Positions 11,426 through 21,600 of a stretch of 64,000 bases of DNA are shown here, piece after piece; positions within the stretch are counted from its first letter, which is position 1; every line of letters starts with the position of its first letter. A program made the translations under genes and the position numbers. Source of the DNA: Paraspadella gotoi (lineage: Eukaryota; Chaetognatha); NCBI GenBank assembly GCA_051294375.1, contig CM119264.1:3143575-3207574 (forward strand), read 5' to 3'. The notes under the pieces are model-generated. The model saw only the letters and a program-made list of their open reading frames with translations. It did not search any database and had not been told where the DNA came from.

Positions 11426-12105
11426 ACAAGTTTGAGCAAACAATGTCGGATCTTCCTACAATAATTAAGCGGTAATCTGCTAATCAGATGATAAATCACA
11501 ATATTTTTTTAAATTTTTTTTTACTCGCATCATTTTTTTAACTCGCATCATTTTTTCAACTCGCATAATTTTTTCAACTTGCATAATTTTTTCAACTTGC
11601 ATATGGACGGATTGATTGACTAATTAATTAATTATTGATAAATTATTAATTATTAATTGATTAATTATTGATTAATTAATTGACTAATTGATTAATTAAT
11701 TGATTAATTATTTGATTTATTAATACATCATTTACATTTAATATAAAAGGAAAAAGAAGCATAATCAATTAGTGAAACAGGTTTTTTGTTTTTTTCCATT
11801 TAAACTCATTTCCACTCGGACGATTCCATCGAAACTTTATATACAGCTCAATCACAGACTTCCCTACCCACACACAAAATTTTATTCCAATCCATCCATC
11901 CAATCACGAGTAATTGGTGTTTTTTGCTAAGGTGGGACGGACGGACGGACGGACGGACGGACGGACATCATTTTTTTGCATAATTTATCATAAATCGATG
12001 TTCTGACATGATATAAGTTAGTGCCCGACAATATTGAGGGGGCGGACCGACGGCCGACAAAGTGAAATATAGAGTCGGGATCTGCTGATAAGCAGATCCG
12101 ACTAA
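11426..12105 (+). mobile_element. Helitron-like element, compact complete copy
   Basis: This copy shows all parts in 680 bp. They are the 5' end CAAGTTTGAGCAAACAATGTCGG, an 18-bp array of four to five units (11522-11600), an (ATTA)n block, the CATTTAAACTCATTTCCACTC module, a GGAC tetranucleotide array (11934-11967), TGCATAATTTATCATAA, GGGGGCGGACCGACGG, and the terminal hairpin GGATCTGCTGATAAGCAGATCC followed by GACTAAAAA. The sequence GTCGGATCTGC occurs near the 5' end, and its complement occurs at the 3' hairpin, giving subterminal inverted repeats. B lacks it at the equivalent point (near 28830), so it inserted after the duplication. Confidence 0.65.
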
Positions 12106-12111
12106 AAAATT

Positions 12112-12975
12112 TGTACATGGTGACAATTTTACAAGCGCCGGTAAAAAAACGCTGTCATTTGCAAACCAGTGGTTATTTCATTGATTTTAAAAATTATTTG
12201 AGTAGAAAAAATTAAAGTAATTTATTTGTTTAAATTTTATATTGATCAGTTAAGATATGCCCTGACAATGAGTGGAGAAAGTTGGCTTGCAAAATCGGGT
12301 TTCATTTTCCAACTCACTGTGTTTAAATTCTTTTTTTTCAACTTTTAGCACTTTTTTAAACAGCCCAGCTTTGGTTCAATTAAGAGAGTCAAAAGTGAAT
12401 TATGTAAAATTTTAAATATTTTTTTAAAATATATGACCTGTTTAAATTATTATAACCTAAAATATTATTGTTTATATAAGTATCATGAAAGAGCCTGAAA
12501 AAAGAAGATTTATGATAGCCAATCACAATTTAATAAAAATCATAAATTTACCCTCCAGTTATTGATTTTTGGAAAGATGTCTCATTTTTGAGTATCCTAA
12601 TTAAATTAAAGCTGGGCCGGTTAAATTTTATACTACAGCATTTGTAAATACGTCATTCTATTTAGATTTGAAAGGGCTTTCAGAAGATAATAATATTAAT
12701 AATATTTTGTTTCAAATTTCTTCAGAAAACTTACTGAAAGTAAGAGAAAAAAATTGAATCTAAAAAAAGTTAGTTGGAAAATGAAACCCGATTTTACAAG
12801 CCAACTTTCTCCACTCACTGTCAAGGCATATCTTAACTGATCAATATAAAATTTGAACATATAAATTACTTTAGTATTTTCTACTCAACTAATTTTTAAA
12901 AATCAATGAAATTACCACAGGTTTGCAAATGACAGCGTATTTCTACCGGCGCTTGTAAAATTGTCACCATGTACA
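12112..12975. mobile_element. Fold-back MITE with 203-bp terminal inverted repeats
   Basis: The left arm 12112-12314 and right arm 12772-12975 are inverted copies over about 203 bp, beginning TGTACATGGTGACAATTTTA and ending with its complement. The 457-bp interior is AT-rich and non-coding. Adjacent TGTACA on the right could be part of a target duplication. No transposase is seen and the superfamily is unknown. Confidence 0.75.
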
Positions 12976-13011
12976 TGTACAGTTTTGTACACTCTTTGGT
13001 GCAAGAACACT

Positions 13012-13225
13012 TTTCAGCAAATATGCAAAAAAAATTTAAAAAAAAACTGTTTTGAAATCTTAACATTTATTGGATTAGTACAAGAATAAATATGGCCTAC
13101 TCCGTAAATTGTAAAATTTATATAAATTTTTTATTACATAATTGTTCATTAGTATAATGTTGTTCATTCCTAACTTTTAGAATTTTAATTAAAGTTAAAT
13201 TTAGAAATTTTACTACGCCTTACTA
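13012..13225 (-). repeat. Dispersed repeat R, partial copy
   Basis: The minus strand carries the same series of phrases as 32905-33110 and 19430-20100 on the plus strand: AAAATTCTAAAAGT, AACAACATTATA, GGCCATATTTAT, AATGTTAAAATTT. It is a moderately diverged copy with no coding content. Confidence 0.6.
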
Positions 13226-13345
13226 TACACATTATTGCCTATGTTTCAACATTTTCACTGTGTTATGTCTCTCCAATGTTTTACCTCATTCATAATAGAT
13301 GTCTCCCTACTCTCTATGTCATGGACCTCCACAAAAGCAAGTTAT

Positions 13346-13981
13346 TGAAGAGACATAATTAATTGATAGTGTTAATCAGACGTTCAATTATAAGAGTCCC
13401 TGAGCTTCGGATCAGGCTGTAACACCATGTTACAGGCGGGTTAGCGCCCGTCCCTCTAACTGCCAGACGACCACCGGGCGAGAACCCGACCTGTTGGGTT
13501 GGGAGGGCGAATGACTGCCTCCGGCCACCAATGGCGCTGATGAAGGTTGGTGGATTTTAGTCCACTATACATCCCCCCCTCCCGGTAGGAAGATGTCTGT
13601 TGTGTCTCTTCAGTGAATTGTTGTGGTGGAATGTCGTCACCAAGTTGAGGCATGTGCCTGATGTGTTGTGGCGGAAAGTGCATCGCCAGGGTGAGGCATG
13701 TCGCCTGAAAGTTTGTTGTTGCTGTTGTGTTCGGAAGTCGGCTCACCAATGAAGAGACAGTAATTATTTATAAGTGTTAATGACAGAACGTTCAATATAA
13801 GCAGTCCCTGAGCTTCGGATCAGGCTGTAACACCATGTTACAGGCGGGTTAAGCGCCCCGTCCCTCTTAACTGCCAGACGACCACCGGGCTAGAACCCCG
13901 GACCTTTGGGTTGGGAGGCGAATGACTTGCCTCCGGCCAATGGCCGCTGGATGAACGGTTAGTGGATTTTAGTCCACTATA
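13346..13981 (-). mobile_element. Complete TRIM retrotransposon T3 with TTAT duplication
   Basis: Two LTRs (13346-13567 and 13750-13981) flank an internal region of about 180 bp. On the minus strand the order is 5' LTR, primer-binding-like site after the LTR, short gag-like peptide (MPQLGDDI), G-rich polypurine tract at about 13568-13582, then 3' LTR. The element is bracketed by TTAT (13342-13345 and 13982-13985). The inverted paralogous locus near 28250-28270 reads straight through this point with one TTAT, so it is an empty site. The LTR ends TG at one terminus and is about 235 bp. No protein-coding capacity for transposition exists. Confidence 0.8.
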
Positions 13982-14599
13982 TTATCAAGAATGAAAGAAA
14001 GAAGGCAAGTAAGAAAATAGTTAATGTTCAAAGGCAGGACAATGCCTTAAAGAAAGAAGGAAAAAAAGCAATTTATCAAGAATTCAAGCATCGCAAATTT
14101 ATTTAGAGCAACCTTGTTCAGGGATCATTTCTGTATGCGGGGATTAGATTTTTTTGGATTCACAGTTAACGTCTGGGGTATTTTCAACAATGAAATTGAA
14201 ACTTATATAACTATTATTTCTTTTTCCCACTGATTAATAAACACACGCTTTATTTAAAAAAAACGGTTGGCATATAGTTATCTTCTCCTTATAACATAGA
14301 ACTAACTTGGAGAATTTCTATGCGGTGGCAGCGGTAGAACTCGAACCCATGCCTTCTTAAATCATCATTTTTTGCGCCAAATTTGACTTTCTATAAAACG
14401 ATTCGACGGGCAAAAAGGGTTGTTGAAAGGGTCGCCGACATGTTATTTCACTGATTATTGCTACGGTCGTTGACATGGTCTCTGACATATTGACACAGGC
14501 TGTTAAATATTTCCGTGTTTCACGTTGCTTTTCTGCCTAAAACGTTTATTAGAAAAATTACCTTCGTGAGAGAAAGAAAAATTGGCGGAATGCTCTTCA

Positions 14600-15010
14600 A
14601 TGCCCCCTCTTCTGGCTGGATGACTCAGAGTCAGGATCTGGATTGACAAAATGATGATAATTTGAACAATGGATTAATTGTTTAGGGTTTTGGTTAGGGA
14701 TAAGGTTAGTTTAGGGATAGAGATTAGGGTTAGGGATTAGGGTTAGGGATTAAGGTTAGGTATTAGGTATGTTTTCCCTACGCTACTTTTTTAACAAAAA
14801 AATTCTGGCTTGCTGGGTGACTCATTGGTTAGGATCGAGATCGCAGAAACGACAGTGAGAGCAACGACAAAAGGAGTGATGCATAAAGCAACGAGGGAAG
14901 CAGCAAAAAAGACAAGTTTTGTCCATGTGTTTGAGTCCGCTGCTTCAGGAGCCGCCAGCAAGGGGGCATCGATGGAAAAGTGCCAAATAAAAAAAAGGCA
15001 CTTTTTTAAA
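14600..15010 (+). repeat. Composite repeat with telomere-like core
   Basis: GGCTGGATGACTCAGAGTC leads into AATTTGAACAATGGATTAATTG, then irregular TTAGGG/TTAGGGAT repeats (14690-14770), then TTTTCCCTACGCTACTTTT, TTCTGGCTTGCTGGGTGA and a GC-richer 200-bp tail ending GTCCGCTGCTTCAGGAGCCGC. A second copy lies at 50050-50505 and an inverted partial copy at 35408-35620. The open frame 14810-15013 belongs to the repeat. Confidence 0.6.
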
Positions 15011-15517
15011 TAAAATTCATTAAAAAATTTTTAAATAGATATAAATTATTTAAATTTAAATTATTTTAAATTGATATAAATTATTTAAATTTAAATTTGT
15101 AAAATAAATGAATTAATAAAAACAAATAAACAAATGTTAAAAAAATATAAAAATTGATAAAAATATACTAATTAATTTGATATTTAAATTGTATTATTTG
15201 AAGTTGTGAGCGATTGTATCATTAAGTCAGAACGGTTTTGCGCAGCCACAAGATTTTTCCATTCCAGATTCACTTCCTACTTTCCCTCTCTCTCGTTAAG
15301 ACCTATTTTCTCGGTATCATTATTATTTTTGTGATCATTTTTTTCTCAATATACGCCTTACCGCCATTTCTTGAGTTCTTCTTCAGCCAGAGTCTTATTT
15401 TGGGGTCTTATTTGGGTGGCGCCCAATGTGGAGTCTTGTTCTCTAACCACGAACCGCCCAGGATCTCTTATATACCAATTTTACCTAAAATCCTTTTTTT
15501 TTCTCAAAATCTTGACC

Positions 15518-16000
15518 AAGTTATGCCAGTTGATCAAATTATGCCAGTCGATCACATTTTGCAATTGCAAGTTGACCAAATTATACAAGTTGAAAAATTA
15601 TGCCAGTTGACAATATTATGTCAGTTGACCAAATTATGCTAGTTGACCAAATAATGCAAGTTGATTAAATTATGGAAGTTTATTAAATTATGGAAGTTGA
15701 TTAAATTATGCCAGTTGACCTAATTATGTCAGTTGACCAAATTAAGCAACTTAACCAAATTATGCCAGTAGACCAATTCATGCCAGTTGACCAAATTAAG
15801 GCAATTGACCAAATTACATCACTTGACCAAATTACATCAGTTGACCAAATTATGCCAGTTGACCAAATTACATCACTTGACCAAATTACATCAGTTGACC
15901 ATGTTATACCATTTGACCAAATTATGCCAGATGACCAAATTATGTCATATGACCAAATTGATTAAATTATGAAAGTTGACCAAATTATGCAAGTTGGTAT
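15518..16000 (+). repeat. 18-bp tandem array (TTGACCAAATTATGCCAG-type)
   Basis: About 27 units of 18 bp. The six-residue periodicity produces open frames such as VDQIMP repeated, which are not evidence of a gene. A second array of this unit is at 53770-54000. Both sit just inside the 5' end of a Helitron-like element on the minus strand, so this is an alternative central array of that family. Confidence 0.8.
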
Positions 16001-16181
16001 TGGCACAGCTAATGGTAATGATTGATAGATTAATTGATTGATAGATTTTTTTATAGATTTATTAATAAGTCTGTTATGATTTGTTATAATCACAAATTGA
16101 GAGTTACAATGATTTATCATCGGATTAGCTTATTACTGCTTAATTATTGTAGGCATATCCGACATTATTTGCTCAATCTTG
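15518..16181 (-). mobile_element. Helitron-like element, 5' half (minus strand)
   Basis: Read on the minus strand from 16181: CAAGATTGAGCAAATAATGTCGG, CTACAATAATTAAGCAGTAA, GATGATAAATCA, AT-rich spacer, then the TTGACCAAATTATGCCAG array. No 3' hairpin follows before 15500. Confidence 0.5.
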
Positions 16182-16704
16182 TTCTTTCTCATTATGACCT
16201 CGAAGTTTTCTCCTCTTCCTCTTCCCCATTCTAAGTAAGTTCTCTTTGCAAATCGACTCTCATCTCAACTTACAAGTAAAATCAAGGGATTTATTTTCTT
16301 TTAAAAAAAACCAGGTAATTTTGGGGTTCTCTGTATTACGGCACAATATCGCATTATCACTTAACGTGAAAGAAAAAGAGTATCTAATTTAATCCAAATT
16401 GATCATCACGTCAACAGGTTTGTTATAGAAAGCCTATGAGGCTTTCAAACTGTCATCTCAATTTATTACGGATTATCTATAATTACGTACTAAACTGTTA
16501 TACCACTTCATTGATAAGAAAGCCAGGTACTCTGGAAGTGAAGAAAAGAGACTGTGAGAGAGTCTTGATTGAAAGCTTGCAGAGACTTGCTCTCATAAAA
16601 TGTTCAAAGACAGGGTCAAGATAGCTTGTTTTTTAAATGAATGGATAATTTTATATTGGTTGTACCAATTTCATAGTATTCATAGTATTCATAGTATTGT
16701 TTTC

Positions 16705-17086
16705 TTTTTTTTCTTCACTTTCCAACCCACATACAAAATTCCAGGTCAATCGGCCCATCCACTCATGTTCAAATAGTAAAATATATTTTTTTGTTTTTTC
16801 ATTTAAACTTATTTCTACTCGGACGATTCCACCAAAATCCAGCTCAATCACACACTTCCTTACCCACACACAAAATTTCATTCCAATCCATTTATCCAGA
16901 CAGACAGACAGGCAGACAGACAGACAGCGTACAGACGGACGTACAGACCATATATTTTTTTTGCATAATTCATCATAATTCTGACCTGATATAAGTGAAT
17001 GCCAGACAATATTGAGGGGGCGGACTGACGGACCGACAAAGCGAATTATAGAGTCGGGATCTGCTGATAAGCAGATCCGATTAAAA
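16705..17086 (+). mobile_element. Helitron-like element, 3' half
   Basis: It contains ACTTTCCAACCCACATACA, the CATTTAAACTTATTTCTACTC module, a GACA array (16897-16930), TGCATAATTCATCATAATTC and GGGGGCGGACTGACGG. It ends in the hairpin GGATCTGCTGATAAGCAGATCC followed by GATTAAAAA. Confidence 0.6.
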
Positions 17087-17140
17087 ATAATCGGGATATC
17101 ACGAGTTCACGTTTCATCATCGTCTTCATAATCGTCGTCG

Positions 17141-17182
17141 CGTTCTCTCTCTCTATCTCTCTCTCTCTCTCTCTCTCTCGAC
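17141..17182. repeat. (CT)n microsatellite
   Basis: An about 40-bp CT-rich dinucleotide run in otherwise non-repetitive DNA; from 17183 to 17920 nothing recognisable is seen. Confidence 0.8.
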
Positions 17183-17921
17183 AAACTGGGCAAAGTGAGA
17201 CGCCGATATCGTCGGACGTCGAGCCACTTTTTTCCCTCTACGGTCACGACAACACGCAGCCACGACCGTAAATACACTTTTACAACTTCCAATTGAAAAA
17301 ATCATAAATATTTCCAATTGTAATCGGTTGTGACATTTTTTAAAAATTATATATTTTATATATTAATTTCGGATAGCGCCCTAAATTATGCTAAAAATGG
17401 CTAGATTTTTTTTAGTATGCTAAATATTATGTCAAAGTATCTTTTAGCTAATTTAATGCAAAACTGTTACAAGAGTAAAGAGAAATGCTTATTATTAGAG
17501 CCTATGAAAAATTATTTAGAGAGATAAAAACAAAAAAGATGAAAAAAATGAGACTTTTTGTGAATTGCTTAATAGGGTGGAGTGATGAAAAGATTGAACG
17601 ATGGAACAATATTTTTTTGCTGCCATTGTATATGTAATATAATATAATTAAGCCCTTTTTAAAAAAAATTTGTATAACAGTATCATTAATTGAATTTTTT
17701 TATAGTAATATCCTTATAAAATCATAAAATTTCAAAATCATATTATTTTAATTTTAAAAACAATTTTGGATTTGCCGGAAAAAACTGAAATACTTTTGTA
17801 AAATATGTTACATAATATTTTTAGGTTAAAGCTGCGAAAAATGACCAAAACGTTTTTTCTACTACAAAGTGTAAAAAAGTAAAGAATTTGACCTGTTTTT
17901 TCCGGTGGCTGTAGTATTCCT

Positions 17922-18206
17922 CCCACACGGGATTCCTCCCAACTGGATTCCTCCCACACGGGATTCCTCCCACGCGGGATTCCTCCCCATGGGATTCCTC
18001 CCACACGGGATTCCTCCCCGCGGGATTCCTCCCACACAGAATTCCTCCCCAAAGAATTCCTCCCCATAGAATTCCTCCCACACAGGATTCCTCCCCAAAG
18101 AATACCTCCCACGCGGGATTCCTCCCACGCGGGATTCCTCCCACACGGAATTCCTCCCACGCGGGATTCCTTCCACGCGGGATTCCTCCCACACAGAATT
18201 CCTGTG
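17922..18206. repeat. 15-16-bp minisatellite (GGGATTCCTCCCACACG-type)
   Basis: About 19 units alternating between 16 bp (ATTCCTCCCACACGGG) and 15 bp (ATTCCTCCCCATGGG). Because the unit is not a multiple of three, all three minus-strand frames stay open and encode the same Gly-Arg-Asn-Pro/Trp-Glu-Glu peptide in rotation. This explains three overlapping frames of 120-140 codons that should not be annotated as proteins. The C-rich strand could form unusual structures. Confidence 0.85.
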
Positions 18207-18672
18207 ACTGTGAGTAACTATCATCGCATCATAAACCAGGATGAACAATTCTACTATCTTCGCTCGCCACTTCTCTTAAGTAGCCATTACAATAATAATA
18301 AACAATTTCTATCTTTTTTTGCCGGTTTATGGTTTAACTACCAAACAATGTATCTAGTTATCAAATTCTATTAGTGAGGCAGTGAAGAAGTTGAAATGTG
18401 TGTCCATTTTCTTTGTTTCATATCGATACAAGTATTTTTTGTTTGAATTTCCACATGATTATGATTTACTGCCATATGCAAATTAGATTATAGTACTTTT
18501 TTTTATTAATTTTCTTTGATAGTAGGGTATGGCTCGATCATTAGTCTTTTAAGATTTTTTTTATTCCTTTTGCAACTTCTGCTTTAATTGAATTTTAGTT
18601 GTGGATTGATGTTTTGTTTGTTACTGTGCATCTAACACAATGTTTTCAGTCTAAAAATAAAATAGTCTAAAG

Positions 18673-21600
18673 ATGGCGATTTCTCTCGCTTCCCTCGTCA
18701 TCGTGAGTGTGCTCAACGTTCTGGACTTATTGACGGACATACGGACCACAGCGTCACATTTGACGTCAGACAGCGTGACGTCACGCATCATCGGTTGGAT
18801 CCTTGGTGCCATCTTGTTAGGCCACGCCCTCGTTTCTTGTCTGTACAGCGTACCATTTGTCTGGAGATTCTCAGCCAAGTATTCAATTCTGATAAAGAAT
18901 CGTTGGCGACGCTCAGTAACAATGGTCTTGTATCTGCTGGGACTGGGCTCCGTTCCCATCATGGTTGACCTCTACTTGGAAACTGAATCGAATTTGCGCG
19001 GGCAAATTGAATTCAAGAAAGTTAAAGGTACAAATCGGATGATTTAAAACTGAGCAAACTTTGTTAAAGAAATTTCATTCATAAATTTAATTAATCAATA
19101 TTAATCAATAAGCATAGAAAAACGCATATGTTTTCCATAAGGTTGTGGATTCGCCATAGTATTTTCTTATTATAACTACCGGTTAAAGAAATTCAAAATT
19201 GTTGCACAAAAGATGCGTCTCACTATCACTAAATGATTCACCTTAGAGCTGCCAACCTCAGAACTTAGTTTACTAACTTCAGTTTCGATTTTGAAATTAA
19301 ATATTTTTTCTCGTGTATAAATTGAACTTGTACAGTATCATTATTTTTAAGAAATATTTCAAAAATTAATAAACAGACTATTTTAAGGCGGCCAATCATT
19401 TTCCCGGCATTGAAGAGTAAAGTGTAGTAAAAATTCTAAATTTAACTAAATGTGAGGAATCAATAACGTTGTACTAATGAATTTGAAAAAATAATATTAA
19501 CGGACATGTTTCGGCTCTTGTTCAAGCCTTCTTAAACTTTTACTTTACACACTATTATCCCTTAAATATCTTTTCAAATTCACACTCAAATTTTTTTTTC
19601 ACTTTCACTAATTTAAAGTAGTTAATTGTTAACATTATTTATTGTCACTTCAGTTTATAATTTTTATCTTTGTTGTACATTACAAAAATGTTTTATTTTT
19701 CTTAATGTCCCTCTCTCTCTCTCTCTCTCTCTCTCACCATTTCAATTTCTTTTCACAAACTCACTATGTCTGTCCTCACCTTCGTTTGTCCTCAAACTGA
19801 CACTAATCTTTACTCAACTCTCTCTCTCTCTCTCTCTCTTCTTCTTCTGCACAAAGAATTTTAAATCTATTCAAACGCTGACGAAGGCTTGAACAAGAGC
19901 CGAAACATGTCCGTTAATATTATTGTTTCAAATAAATCGTTGTTGAATCCTTTTCAAACTCTTCTCTAAATCTCAACCACAACGAAACGAAAGGATCATA
20001 ATGTCTAGTATTAACCCTATAAATGTTACAATTTTAAAATGGTTTTTTACAATATTTTTTTGCAGATTTGGATTCTACATGAAAAGAAATATAATTCTTT
20101 TTATAAAATTCTTTCATTAAGTTACTCAAAAATCTAAAAAAAACTTTTGACAAGGAATTTAAATGTCCCATCAAAATTAAGAAAAATCCATTTTGAAATT
20201 TTAGGATATTTTAAGGATAATACTATATATAAATATAGCCTACCGCGAAAATAGCCCATATTTCGATTAAAATTGCCATTATTTCGATTAAAATTTCTCT
20301 CTATATCTCTCTTTCTCTCTCTGTTTCCCTTTAACTCTTACATCTTTTACTTTTCACATTTGGACTGCCTTATCAATGTAAATCGAAATATTGGCAAAAA
20401 TTAAAAAACTGCACTTGTAAATCCCACAATAAACTGTCTTATCTTCATGAAATTATTTATTTTTAAAAATTATTATTCACTGGTGGTACGTTATTCATAA
20501 TTGACCAGTAGAATTTTCATATGTGACTTTCACTATACTCTATTAAACAGGCTATGGTTTAATGTTTAATGTTATTACTCTTACAGAAAATCATGCAGAC
20601 AGACTTTATTTGATCCACATCTTTTTTGAGTCTTTTCCTCAATTGATTTTTCAAACTGCTTCAGCGGTTGTGTCATGGACTGCAGAGAGTAAGCAGATTT
20701 GCATCAAGAAGAACTCTTTGAAGAAATATGTGCCATTATTACAACGGGTCTATGAACTTAATGCAAACGGTGACCTAATGCAAACTAATATTGAATGCGA
20801 ATGTAGCGCCGCGGGCAAAGGTAGTTTGTGGGTTGATTGATTGATCTTTTTATTGAGTGATTTTTTTTATTATTTTATTGCAAGATTGATTAACATTGAT
20901 TGGTTTTTTAACTTCACAGATGGAATATTTGTAAATCATCTGCATAATTACCGAGAGCCAGCTTGAAAAAAAATTACTTCATTACCTTTTTTAATTATCT
21001 TTATAATGAGCGGCTTTCTCTCTCATTCTCTCTCTCTCTCAATTCAATTAAAGAAAAAAAATATTAAAGATGAAACTAATTATAAAACCTTAATATGAGG
21101 GTCATCGAATCAAGATCAGATTTGGTTCTTCCTTGGCCTTGAGGTCTAATTTCCAAAATTTCCAAAACCCTTATTTCTCTATTTCAAAAGGAAACAATGA
21201 TCTGGGTTTGTTACGAATGACTTTATGCTTCTGGCCGGTAAGCAACTACTTCCTTCTGGCATCAATGGCCTTGTCAACAATGAGTCTTGCTTCTGCAGCC
21301 ATCAAATACCAAATCAAATTTCAAAATGGTTGCAGGTATTTAATAAAGATTTCTTTATAATAGAGATGTAGAAAAAATTAAACATAAACATGGTATAAAA
21401 TTTATGAATAAAACTTGAAGATTTTCTACATTTTAAAGACCCAAGTTTAAATAATGCCTTCCCTTTATTCCTTTTATTTTTCAATCCATCGCTTAAGCAT
21501 GACATATTCGAGTTTGCTTCTCAACGCTTACTCCATCTTAGCCACGGGCTTAGGCACTTTCTCAATCACCCTAAGCAACATCCTCATTTTTGAAGCTGCA

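Larger units (their letters stand above)
19430..20560 (+). repeat. Dispersed repeat R with nested fold-back, in intron 1 of D
   Basis: The flanks 19430-19485 and 20010-20560 match 32890-33375 and 33976-34110 in order. A hammerhead fold-back element (about 19486-20000) is inserted between GTACTAATGAA and TCTAGTATTAACCC. At 20219-20245 this copy reads GGATAATACTATATATAAAT, the uninterrupted version of the site that holds a Tc1/mariner insertion at 33379-33975. Confidence 0.6.

Noticed and set aside
14690-14770. True telomere
   Set aside because: TTAGGG units are irregular, few, and embedded in a repeat found at three places in both orientations.
15708-15972. VDQIMP-repeat protein
   Set aside because: The 18-bp tandem array forces a six-residue periodic frame; it belongs to a Helitron-like element.
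17738-18248. Three overlapping 123-140-codon repetitive proteins
   Set aside because: By-product of a 15/16-bp minisatellite that keeps every frame open.
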